From positions 1 to 7,142 of the forward strand of contig JASEGY010000179.1 in the NCBI GenBank assembly GCA_030019105.1: a DNA stretch of 7,142 nucleotides. Direction: 5' to 3'. The position numbers and the translations under genes were made by a program. Below the pieces are notes generated by a model. The model did not search any database. It had not been told where the DNA came from and saw nothing but the letters and a program-made list of their open reading frames with translations. Of this stretch, positions 1-5,659 are shown one piece after another; position 1 is the first letter of the stretch; each line of letters opens with the position of its first letter. This DNA comes from a bacterium (GTDB lineage: Bacteria > UBA9089 > JASEGY01).

Positions 1-80
1 ATCCTAAAGGATTAACTCCGAAAGCTATATAACCTGTCTTGAATTCGCTTACCCCCAAAATATTTATCTTAAGAGCTATA
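1..80 (+). mobile_element. MITE-like element, copy A (right part only, cut by the window start)
   Basis: Positions 1-78 match the last 77 bases of copy C (5553-5629) in the same orientation. By hand I count about four substitutions and one extra C in the run at 52-56. The element end reads cttaagagcta, followed by the dinucleotide TA at 79-80, which I take as one half of a TA target duplication. The left half lies outside the window, so the length and the other TA cannot be checked. No coding sequence is visible. Its edge is only 27 bases upstream of the hisC start, and the junction gives a TATAGT hexamer at 77-82. Confidence 0.8.
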
Positions 81-82
81 GT
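77..82 (+). promoter_or_regulatory. Possible -10 hexamer (TATAGT) for hisC at the MITE edge
   Basis: TATAGT is formed where the terminal CTATA of MITE copy A meets the flanking GTTCG. It is one base from TATAAT and lies 25 bases before the hisC ATG, so transcription would start near 89 and give a leader of about 20 bases. I see no good -35 hexamer at the usual spacing, so this is weak support. The same hexamer is created at the edge of copy B. Confidence 0.25.
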
Positions 83-107
83 TCGTATGGGAATGTGAAA
101 TAATTAA

Positions 108-1178
108 ATGGAAATTAATGATTTCATCAGAAAAGGAATAAGGGATTTAAAGCCGTATCAGGTGCCCGGGGTGTCATATTCTATCAAGCTCGATGCCCAT
201 GAAAATCCTTACCCGTTGCCGGATCGGCTTAGAGCTAAGGTAGAAAAAGTGATGGCTAATTTACCCCTCAATCGTTACCCTGACCCGGGGGCAGTTAAAC
301 TGCGGCAGGCCATCGCTGATTATACCGGCCTGGATACGGATTGGATCACCGTGGGGAATGGTTCGGATGAACTTATCCAGTCGATTATGCTTGCCTTTGG
401 TGAAAATGTCGTCTACCCTGAACCTACCTTCGATATGTATCCTATCCTGGCGAAAGTAACCGGCCTGTCCCTGAAAGGCATACCTCTGGGAGATAATTTC
501 TGCCTTGATGATGAGGCCATAATCCAGGCAGCTAAAGAGAACCAGCCATCGCTTATCTTTATTAGCTCGCCTAACAACCCTACCGGAAACAGCTTTCCCA
601 GGGAGAAGATAGAGAGAATAATCGTCGAATCCGGCGCCCTGGTCATCTGTGATGAGGCTTATTACGAGTTCTCAGGAGAAAGCTTCATCCCCTGGTTAGC
701 TCAATATGAAAATCTGATTATCCTGCGAACCTTGTCTAAACTCGGCCTGGCCGGACTCAGGGTTGGCTATATGCTGGCCTCACCGTCTATTATTCGGGAG
801 ATAAATAAGGTCAAACTCCCTTACAATCTTAATACTGTCTCCCAGGAAATAGCGGCCCTGGTGTTAACTGACTTTGAACCGATCAGCTCGCAGATTAAAG
901 AAATCGTCGCCCAGAGGGAAGAGGTCTCCCAGTGTCTCAAGGCTCTGCCTGGCATTGATTCCTTTCCCAGCCGGACTAATTTTATTCTGATGAGAAGCAA
1001 CCTCCCGGGGGCTGATTATATCTGGAGTGAGCTTGTCAAGGCGGGTATCTTGATCAAGAATCTCAACCGGGAAGGGGCGCTTAAGGATTGCCTTCGGGTA
1101 AGCATCGGCACACATGAGGAGAATGCGGCCATTATCTCGGCTCTGAACAGGATCGTCTTTGATTCAGAAATAGTGTAA
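108..1178 (+). CDS. hisC: Histidinol-phosphate aminotransferase (HisC)
   Basis: This PLP-dependent, fold-type I aminotransferase converts imidazole-acetol phosphate and glutamate to L-histidinol phosphate and 2-oxoglutarate in cytoplasmic histidine synthesis. The 356-residue length is usual for the family. Visible signatures are LDAHENPYPLP near residue 28, NRYPDP at 55-60, GNGSDELI at 83-90 (cofactor phosphate region), SPNNPTG at 154-160, CDEAYYEF at 181-188, and RTLSKLGLAGLRVGY at 207-221 with K211 as the Schiff-base lysine. A late LRVSIGT (R330) matches the substrate-carboxylate arginine. The ATG at 108 fits the family N-terminus, although no strong ribosome-binding site precedes it (only a weak gggaatg at 90-96). 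No other his gene is adjacent, so it stands outside a his operon here. Some HisC-family enzymes also act on aromatic amino acids, so substrate range is inferred from similarity. Confidence 0.93.
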   Translation: MEINDFIRKGIRDLKPYQVPGVSYSIKLDAHENPYPLPDRLRAKVEKVMANLPLNRYPDPGAVKLRQAIADYTGLDTDWITVGNGSDELIQSIMLAFGENVVYPEPTFDMYPILAKVTGLSLKGIPLGDNFCLDDEAIIQAAKENQPSLIFISSPNNPTGNSFPREKIERIIVESGALVICDEAYYEFSGESFIPWLAQYENLIILRTLSKLGLAGLRVGYMLASPSIIREINKVKLPYNLNTVSQEIAALVLTDFEPISSQIKEIVAQREEVSQCLKALPGIDSFPSRTNFILMRSNLPGADYIWSELVKAGILIKNLNREGALKDCLRVSIGTHEENAAIISALNRIVFDSEIV

Positions 1179-1193
1179 AGAAGGAGGTGTAAA

Positions 1194-1394
1194 ATGCTGC
1201 TTGCTAAAGAAGAAGCGATTCATCTTATTGAGAAACTCCCGGATGATTATTCTATGGATGAGATTATGGCGGAATTATATTTTAAGCAACAGGTGAAACA
1301 AGGATTGGAAGATGTAGAAAAAGGACGAGTCTATTCCCACGAACAAGTTAAAGATATGGTGTTACAATGGCGAAAATCATCTGGTCGGATTTAG
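1194..1394 (+). CDS. Small antitoxin of a ParE/RelE-type TA module (module 1)
   Basis: This 66-residue, charged, mainly helical protein contains EKLPDDYSMDEIMAELYFKQQVKQGLEDVEKGRVYSHEQV-type sequence. That pattern is typical of short antitoxins (helical dimerisation region followed by a 'kG..~sheev' tail) encoded directly before ParE/RelE toxins. Its role would be to bind and neutralise the toxin at 1367 and probably to repress its own operon. A near-perfect ribosome-binding site, aaggaggtg at 1181-1189, fixes the ATG at 1194. It begins 15 bases after the hisC stop codon and may be co-transcribed with hisC. The last 28 bases overlap the toxin gene in another frame. I do not recognise a named family with certainty; the assignment rests on size, sequence style and partner. 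Confidence 0.75.
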   Translation: MLLAKEEAIHLIEKLPDDYSMDEIMAELYFKQQVKQGLEDVEKGRVYSHEQVKDMVLQWRKSSGRI

Positions 1395-1681
1395 CAAAAG
1401 AACATTTAAGAGAGATTGATTCTTATATCTCAAAAGGTTCTCCTACCTACTCGATTATTTTCATTGACAACCTGATTGCTTCTGTCGAGAGGGTTAGATT
1501 ATTTCCAAAATGTGGAAGAGTCGTTCCGGAATTCGGAAGAGATGACTTAAGGGAAATCTTCTTTCATAAGTACAGAATTGTGTATTCGATTAAAGATGCT
1601 ACGATAAGGATATTAGGTATTGTTCATGGAGCAATGGACATTATAAAAAAACGAGAACGAGAGACATGGGACTTCATATAA
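1367..1681 (+). CDS. ParE/RelE-superfamily toxin (module 1)
   Basis: The 104-residue protein has the compact ParE/RelE layout. It starts AKIIWSDLAKEHLREIDSYI (first strand and helical hairpin), followed by a second helix around residues 30-45 ending in VRLFPKCGRVVPEFG. Then come the core strands DDLREIFFHKYRIVYSI and IRILGIVHGAMDI. The late HG motif and the 'LRE-I-...-YRI-Y' strand are family hallmarks. RelE members cut mRNA on the ribosome and ParE members poison gyrase; the sequence does not let me choose, though the 'GRVVPEFG..DLRE' style is more ParE-like. The ATG lies inside the antitoxin gene, so translation is probably coupled. The 3' end overlaps the exchanger remnant by 16 bases, an unusually tight junction. 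Confidence 0.85.
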   Translation: MAKIIWSDLAKEHLREIDSYISKGSPTYSIIFIDNLIASVERVRLFPKCGRVVPEFGRDDLREIFFHKYRIVYSIKDATIRILGIVHGAMDIIKKRERETWDFI

Positions 1682-2331
1682 CTATCTGGCTTCAATTCTT
1701 AATCTGCGCTGCAGGCATAGTTTTTGCCGGAATCAAGCTTTGCCGGTATGGAGACACTATCGGAAAGATTACCGGCATGGGAGGCATCTGGGCTGGGGCG
1801 ATTCTGCTGGCCACTATTACTTCTCTGCCGGAGCTCATTATCGCGATTAGCTGTGTCACCGTGGTTGATGCCCCTGATATGGCCATTGGGGACATCCTGG
1901 GGAGTAATACCTTTAATCTGACGATCATATAGCTTTTAAGATAATGTTTTTGGGGTAAACAAATTCAAACCAGGCTATTCAACTTTTGGAGTTAATCCTT
2001 TAGGATTTCATTAGTTATGGAAGGCTAAAGCCTGAACTCCAAAGGGTAGCCAACCCCAAAATCTTTTTCTTAAACACTATAGTTGTGATGGATATACTTC
2101 ACCGGGGCCATCTTTTGGTGAAGATGGAACGCCGCCACATCCTTTCAGCCGGGTTGGGGTTGATAATGGCCGCCGTAATCGGCTTTTCTATTATCCTTAG
2201 CAGGACATCTCCGGAATTGCCACGGTCAGCCTTCTTTGGAATAAGAAGAGCTTCCTGTTTATTGGCTGGGTGCCTTTCTGATACTGATTACTTATTTTTT
2301 AGGAGTCTGGCTTCTGTTTAAGGTAAAATAG
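1666..2331 (+). pseudogene. Broken sodium/calcium exchanger-like (CaCA family) membrane protein gene
   Basis: The first part (1666-1929) encodes one hydrophobic segment, then the CaCA alpha-repeat signature: GAILLATITSLPELIIAIS near residues 44-62 and GDILGSNTFNLTII near 75-88. MITE copy B (1930-2079) then introduces an immediate TAG stop. Removing the element with one TA joins ATA (1927-1929) to GTT (2082) in frame and restores TFNLTIIVVMDILHRG, followed by another membrane segment (HILSAGLGLIMAAVIGFSIIL). Beyond about 2200 the hydrophobic pattern moves to a second frame (SLLWNKKSFLFIGWVPF, 2228-2278). Near 2278 it moves to a third (LILITYFLGVWLLFKVK, ending in TAG at 2329-2331), so two further indels are likely. 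The rebuilt product is about 170 residues with five membrane segments. That is one CaCA domain, whereas full exchangers carry two, so the gene was half-size or had already lost its second domain. Function is presumably lost. Confidence 0.82.
1930..2079 (-). mobile_element. MITE-like element, copy B, 150 bp, inserted in the exchanger gene
   Basis: This is the reverse-complement match of copy C (5480-5629). Both are exactly 150 bp and align without gaps at about 124 of 150 positions by hand count. The ends are tagcttttaag and cttaaacacta, imperfect inverted repeats of each other extending inward to a TTGGGGT/ACCCC block. TA dinucleotides flank it at 1928-1929 and 2080-2081, consistent with the TA duplication of IS630/Tc1-mariner-type transposition. 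The interior contains aggctaaagcct and a ggagtt...aactcc inverted pair, so single strands could fold. It encodes nothing, so it would need a transposase supplied elsewhere. The target-site reading is strong because excision restores the host reading frame. Confidence 0.88.
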
Positions 2332-2365
2332 AAAGATAGAACAGCCTCAAGGAGGTGAGACAATT

Positions 2366-2662
2366 ATGGATAAGTTTATCTTTCATGGTGTAATCGAAAA
2401 GGAGGTAGATCGATATAAGGCTATATGTCTGGAGTTAGATATAGCTACAGAGGGTAGAACTTTAGAGGATGCAAGGAGAAATCTTAAAGAGGCAGTGGAA
2501 GGTTATCTGGAATGTGCCGCTAAAGAGGGAGATATAGAAATATTTGTCCCAAGACCTGTCCCTGAAGAGGTTATGCAGAAATATGAAACCTTGTTTAGGA
2601 AGGCGCTTTATGCTCCACCTCCAACAGAGATATACGAATTTGGGGACGTAGTTTATGCCTAA
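2366..2662 (+). CDS. hicB: HicB-family antitoxin (module 2)
   Basis: This 98-residue protein would neutralise the HicA RNase encoded just downstream. Residues 1-55 show the HicB partial RNase H-like fold: FIFHGVIEKEVDRYKAICLELDIATEGRTLEDARRNLKEAVEGYLE, with the typical 'CLELDIATEG-T-EDA--NL-EA' core. The rest is a proline-rich, acidic tail (VPRPVPEEVMQKYE), and I see no clear ribbon-helix-helix or helix-turn-helix DNA-binding domain. It is preceded by aaggaggtg at 2349-2357, which selects the ATG at 2366. The gene overlaps hicA by 8 bases. The order here is antitoxin first, the reverse of the E. coli hicAB order but common in other bacteria. Confidence 0.88.
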   Translation: MDKFIFHGVIEKEVDRYKAICLELDIATEGRTLEDARRNLKEAVEGYLECAAKEGDIEIFVPRPVPEEVMQKYETLFRKALYAPPPTEIYEFGDVVYA

Positions 2663-2888
2663 ACGGCCAGCCCTATCCAGTAGGGAGATTGAACAGATAC
2701 TTCGAAAGAAGGATTTCATTTTTACCCATCAACGAGGAAGCCACCAGTATTGGACAGGCTTCATCAAGGGTAAAAAGAGACGGGTAACACTTATTGCTAA
2801 CCAAAAAGACTTTCATCCCGATACAATGAAGAGTATGATCCGCCAATCCGGATTAACGGAAGAAGAATTTTATCAACTGTATGAGTAA
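2655..2888 (+). CDS. hicA: HicA-family mRNA interferase toxin (module 2)
   Basis: The 77-residue protein fits HicA (YcfA-like, double-stranded RNA-binding fold), which cleaves mRNA and tmRNA. Residues 6-34 read ALSSREIEQILRKKDFIFTHQRGSHQYW, the characteristic 'EV---L-k-GF---rq-GSH--w' pattern, with H30 as the expected catalytic histidine. Then come the beta strands RRVTLIANQKDF, and HPDTMKSMIRQSGLTEEEFYQL forms the C-terminal helix. No internal stop or missing key residue is visible, so it looks intact. The start codon lies inside hicB, implying translational coupling. About 90 bases separate its stop from the next gene. Confidence 0.92.
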   Translation: MPKRPALSSREIEQILRKKDFIFTHQRGSHQYWTGFIKGKKRRVTLIANQKDFHPDTMKSMIRQSGLTEEEFYQLYE

Positions 2889-2927
2889 GGCAAATAATAA
2901 TGTGGGTTAGCGATTGCAAAAGTCAAA

Positions 2928-2957
2928 ATCCGCAATCCGCAATCCAAAATCCAAAAT
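2928..2957 (+). repeat. Left arm of a 30-bp inverted repeat pair around the Trm112-like/sppA genes
   Basis: This arm is built of the units atccgc, aatccgc and aatccaaa. It is the reverse complement of 4021-4050 with 29 of 30 bases matching (the only difference is G at 2939 against C in the complement of the partner). It lies in the 89-base gap between hicA and the small zinc-ribbon gene. Such 'gcaatcc/aaaatcc' strings look like a dispersed family of short genomic repeats. It is not a terminator, since it has no self-complementary stem of its own. Confidence 0.85.
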
Positions 2958-2977
2958 AAGAAGAGGAGGTGGTTTTT

Positions 2978-3142
2978 ATGATCGACCAGGAGCTTTTAGA
3001 GATTCTGGCATGTCCTGTTTGCAAAACCGGTATTACCTATGACGAGGCCAACCAAAAGTTGATCTGCAGCCAGTGCGGAAGGAAATACCCGGTACGGGAT
3101 GGTATCCCCGTTATGTTAGAAGAAGAAGCGGAGAGGGATTAA
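2978..3142 (+). CDS. Trm112-like zinc-ribbon protein (YcaR/UPF0434 type)
   Basis: This 54-residue protein is MIDQELLEILACPVC at the start, with CSQCGRKYPVRDGIPVML in the second half. The four cysteines (C12, C15, C30, C33) make two CxxC knuckles, and the 'LL-ILaCP-C...L-C--C-r-YPv-dGIPvml' pattern is diagnostic of the Trm112/UPF0434 family. In eukaryotes and archaea Trm112 activates RNA and protein methyltransferases; the bacterial role is poorly defined. The ribosome-binding site gaggaggtgg (2963-2972) sets the ATG at 2978. Its stop is one base before the sppA ATG, so the two are almost certainly one transcript. It is easily missed because of its size. Confidence 0.92.
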   Translation: MIDQELLEILACPVCKTGITYDEANQKLICSQCGRKYPVRDGIPVMLEEEAERD

Positions 3143-3143
3143 A

Positions 3144-4010
3144 ATGTTTAAAGATTCTTTGTCTAAAATAGGGGCTGCTTTAGCCCTCTTTTTTGCGATT
3201 ATGCTTGTTCTGGAGGCCCTGACTTTGATGGTTTGGGTCGTGCCTGACATCTCAAAGGCCAGAAAGATAGCTGTCTTAGATGTGGAGGGAACCATCCTTG
3301 ACGCGGGGCCGATTATTTCTCAGCTCCATAAGTACAAAGATGATCCATCAATAGCCGGTATTGTCATCAGGATTAACAGCCCCGGGGGAATGGCTGCCGC
3401 CGCCCAGGAGATATATCAGGAGATAAAGAAGGTTCGTCAGGAAGGCAAGAGAGTTTTTGCCTCCATTGAAAGCCTGGGGGCTTCGGGCGGATATTATATC
3501 GCCTGCGGGGCTGAGACCATCTTTGCTAATCCATCTACTATCACCGGCAGCATTGGGGTTATTTTGCCCACCTCAAATTACCAGGAACTTATGAACAAGT
3601 TAGGAATTAAATTCGGGGCAATAAAGAGCGGCGCTTATAAAGATATCGGCTCTCCTTTCAAGGATATGACTGCAGAGGAGAAGGTTATCCTGCAGGAATT
3701 CGTTGATGATGTCCAGGCCCAGTTCATTGAAGCTGTCGCTGAAGGCAGGAAGATGGAAAAGAGTGAGGTCAAAAAAGTGGCTGACGGACGTATCTTTACC
3801 GGCCGTCAAGCCCTCTCTCTCGGTTTGGTAGACAGGCTGGGGAACCTTAATGACGCCATCTCCTGGACAGCTAAAAGGGTAGGCATTGAAGGAAAACCAC
3901 AGATTGTCCGTGAAAAAAAGACCTTCCCTTTTTTAGAACTATTTTCTGAGGCTATGAGCAAATTCATCCCTCCTAAAACAGCAGGAATGATGTACTACTG
4001 GGGAGGGTAA
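3144..4010 (+). CDS. sppA: Signal peptide peptidase SppA (short, single-domain type)
   Basis: This membrane-anchored serine protease of the ClpP/crotonase fold digests signal peptides left in the membrane. Residues 11-33 form an N-terminal membrane anchor. The core follows: KIAVLDVEGTI at 41-51, GIVIRINSPGG at 72-82 (oxyanion region), and ESLGASGGYYIA at 109-120 with S114 as nucleophile. TGSIGVI lies at 134-140, and KSGAYKDIGSP at 161-171 with K166 as general base. The 52-residue S-to-K spacing equals that of B. subtilis SppA (S147/K199). At 288 residues it is the 36-kDa single-domain form, not the duplicated 67-kDa E. coli form. The start is one base after the Trm112-like stop, with gagagg (3131-3136) as ribosome-binding site. 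Catalytic residues are intact. Confidence 0.95.
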   Translation: MFKDSLSKIGAALALFFAIMLVLEALTLMVWVVPDISKARKIAVLDVEGTILDAGPIISQLHKYKDDPSIAGIVIRINSPGGMAAAAQEIYQEIKKVRQEGKRVFASIESLGASGGYYIACGAETIFANPSTITGSIGVILPTSNYQELMNKLGIKFGAIKSGAYKDIGSPFKDMTAEEKVILQEFVDDVQAQFIEAVAEGRKMEKSEVKKVADGRIFTGRQALSLGLVDRLGNLNDAISWTAKRVGIEGKPQIVREKKTFPFLELFSEAMSKFIPPKTAGMMYYWGG

Positions 4011-4020
4011 AGGATTGCGG

Positions 4021-4050
4021 ATTTTGGATTTTGGATTGGGGATTGCGGAT
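4021..4050 (-). repeat. Right arm of the 30-bp inverted repeat pair
   Basis: This is the inverted partner of 2928-2957 (29/30 matching). It starts 10 bases after the sppA stop; a further partial unit, gattgcgg, precedes it at 4013-4020. Together the arms bracket 1,063 bases holding exactly two complete genes. In RNA the arms could pair over that distance, or the DNA arms could recombine to invert the segment; neither is shown by the sequence. Confidence 0.85.
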
Positions 4051-4064
4051 GTTGTCCGTTGTCT

Positions 4065-4100
4065 TGTCCCTTAATGTCCCTTATGTCCCTTATGTCCCTT
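4065..4100 (+). repeat. 9-bp tandem repeat (TGTCCCTTA), about four copies, just before tldD
   Basis: The units run 4065-4074 (with one extra A), 4075-4083, 4084-4092 and 4093-4100 (last base lost). A degenerate relative, ttgtccgttgtct, precedes them at 4052-4064. The array ends 10 bases before the tldD ATG at 4111, so copy-number change would alter the tldD leader. It has no spacers and is not a CRISPR. Confidence 0.85.
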
Positions 4101-4110
4101 GGAACTTATT

Positions 4111-5475
4111 ATGCATAAAGAACTACTAAGGAAAGCTATTGCTTCCCACTCTGCCGACTATATTGAAATCAGGGGCGAAAATCGAGAGACGGTCAAGATA
4201 GACTACATGGGGCCGGAGTTGGAAGGTATTGGCCGGAATACTGATTCCGGGGGATGTGTTCGGGCTTTAATCAAAGGTGGCTGGGGATTCTCTTCCTTTA
4301 ATCGATTGGATAATCTGACAGATCACGTCCGGGCAGCCACAGAAGCAGCAAAGTTGGTGGGAAAAGAGAAAAGCAGCCTGGCCCCTGTCCCGCCGGTTAC
4401 GGCTAACGAGGTTACTCAGGTAGAAAAGGACCCGGGAAAGATCCCTCTGGAAGAAAAATATGCCCTCTGCCGGGCCTATAATGAAATCATCCTGGCTGCG
4501 CCTAAGATCCAAACCAGCCGGGTCAGCTACCGAGAGAAAACCGTAACCAAGCATTTTTGTAATTCTGAGGGGACATATCTGGTCTCCACGCATGTCTTTT
4601 GTGGGATCAACCTTATGGCGATGGCCAGGGAAGGAAGCAATGTCCAGCAGGCCTACCACTCGGTAGGTGACCACCGGGGCTATCAGATTGTGGAAGGTTT
4701 AGAAGAGGAGGCTCAAAAGGCAGCTAAGAGGGCAGTTGATTTACTTTCGGCCCCCTCGGTTAAGGGCGGGACTTATACAGTTATTTGCGATCCAAAGCTG
4801 TGCGGCGTCTTTGTGCATGAAGCATTCGGCCACCTTTCTGAGGCAGACCATATCTATGAAAACGAACGACTTATTGAAATGATGCGGTTGGGAAGGCGAT
4901 TTGGTTCAGAACAACTAAGCATAGTTGATAATCCTACCCTTACTGGTGAAGCGGGTTTTTTCGCCTATGACGATGAAGGAGTAAAGGCCGGTCATACTTA
5001 CCTCATTAAAGAGGGAATCCTTACCCATCGACTCCATTCCCGGGAGACAGCCGCTAAGATGGATGAAGCCCCCACCGGCAACGCCCGGGCAATAAGCTAC
5101 CGGTATGAACCTATTGTCAGGATGTCAAACACCTGGCTTGAGCCCCAGGAGGCTGATTTTGAAAGCATGTTGGAAGGGGTAAGCGAAGGAATTTATGCCA
5201 GAGGCGCCCTGGGGGGACAAACCAATATGGAGATGTTCACCTTCTCGGCTGAAGAGGCATATCTTATTCAGAATGGTAAATTAGGCCCTTTGGTTCGGGA
5301 TGTAATCCTGACAGGGAATGTCTTTGAGACACTGGCTAATATTGATCTGATCGGTAATGACCTGATCCATTTCGGGGGACTGGGCGGCTGCGGCAAAAGC
5401 GGCCAATCTCCTTTGCCTGTGGCTACCGGAGGGCCGCATATCCGGATCCAAAACGTGACCATTGGAGGGAGATGA
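4111..5475 (+). CDS. tldD: TldD metalloprotease subunit
   Basis: TldD pairs with TldE (PmbA) in a heterodimeric zinc protease that degrades unfolded peptides, matures microcin B17 in E. coli and removes the CcdA antitoxin. From the ATG at 4111 the product is 454 residues, the family length. The N-terminal half carries SADYIEIRGENRET and GGCVRALIKGGWGFSSFNRLD. The metal site is VHEAFGHLSEAD, whose HExxxH is at residues 236-241 (H236, H240-H241 region, E237 catalytic). GGLGGCGKSGQSP near residues 422-434 supplies the conserved C-terminal cysteine (C427). An in-frame TTG at 4099 would add four residues but falls in the tandem repeat, so I prefer ATG 4111; the ribosome-binding site is weak (gga at 4101-4103). 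No tldE follows: MITE copy C begins four bases after the stop. Confidence 0.94.
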   Translation: MHKELLRKAIASHSADYIEIRGENRETVKIDYMGPELEGIGRNTDSGGCVRALIKGGWGFSSFNRLDNLTDHVRAATEAAKLVGKEKSSLAPVPPVTANEVTQVEKDPGKIPLEEKYALCRAYNEIILAAPKIQTSRVSYREKTVTKHFCNSEGTYLVSTHVFCGINLMAMAREGSNVQQAYHSVGDHRGYQIVEGLEEEAQKAAKRAVDLLSAPSVKGGTYTVICDPKLCGVFVHEAFGHLSEADHIYENERLIEMMRLGRRFGSEQLSIVDNPTLTGEAGFFAYDDEGVKAGHTYLIKEGILTHRLHSRETAAKMDEAPTGNARAISYRYEPIVRMSNTWLEPQEADFESMLEGVSEGIYARGALGGQTNMEMFTFSAEEAYLIQNGKLGPLVRDVILTGNVFETLANIDLIGNDLIHFGGLGGCGKSGQSPLPVATGGPHIRIQNVTIGGR

Positions 5476-5479
5476 TCTA

Positions 5480-5629
5480 TAGTGCTTAAGAAAAAGATTC
5501 TGGGGTTGGTTGAAGATTGGAGTTTAGGCTTTAGCCTTTCATAAGTAATGAAACCCTAAAAGATTAACTCCGAAAGCTATATAGCCTATCTTGAATTCGC
5601 TTACCCCAAAATATTTATCTTAAGAGCTA
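5480..5629 (+). mobile_element. MITE-like element, copy C, 150 bp, complete
   Basis: The ends are tagtgcttaag and cttaagagcta. Reading inward, the terminal inverted repeat is about 27-30 bases with roughly seven mismatches, closing on TGGGGT/ACCCC. TA flanks it at 5478-5479 and 5630-5631. The interior holds ggagtt (5519-5524), aggctttagcct (5526-5537) and aactcc (5566-5571), giving a possible hairpin. It matches copy B (inverted, ungapped, about 83% by hand) and is closer to copy A. It fills the gap between tldD and the next TA module and contains no reading frame of interest. The folded element could act as a weak terminator after tldD, but there is no oligo-T tract. Confidence 0.88.
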
Positions 5630-5633
5630 TAAT
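5628..5633 (+). promoter_or_regulatory. Perfect -10 hexamer (TATAAT) at the MITE copy C junction
   Basis: The last two bases of the element, the duplicated TA and the flanking AT make TATAAT. A start site about seven bases on (near 5640) would place the ribosome-binding site aaggaggtg (5641-5649) right at the 5' end of the transcript for TA module 3. No convincing -35 is present: TTGAAT at 5591-5596 is 31 bases upstream, too far for a standard spacer. Promoter activity is therefore an inference. Confidence 0.35.
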
Positions 5634-5659
5634 ACCCCCCAAGGAGGTGTAAAACAGAG

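Noticed and set aside
2085..2321. 78-codon + strand frame as an independent gene
   Set aside because: Its first half continues the exchanger frame exactly once the MITE is removed, and its second half is out of frame with the conserved membrane segment, so it is part of the pseudogene.
2895..2977. Riboswitch or structured leader before the Trm112-like gene
   Set aside because: The gap is mainly simple 'aatcc' repeats and the ribosome-binding site; no conserved RNA motif is visible.
4052..4100. Possible CRISPR array
   Set aside because: The 9-bp units are directly adjacent, without spacers. The same holds for 7118-7142.
4099..4110. TTG at 4099 as the tldD start
   Set aside because: It falls in the tandem repeat, would add only four residues, and ATG 4111 fits the family N-terminus better.
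4267..4674. 135-codon open frame on the - strand
   Set aside because: It is opposite tldD, whose conserved sequence explains the region; the reverse protein has no recognisable features.
5519..5571. Rho-independent terminator after tldD in the MITE hairpin
   Set aside because: The inverted segments are separated and imperfect, and no run of T follows, so I do not call a terminator.
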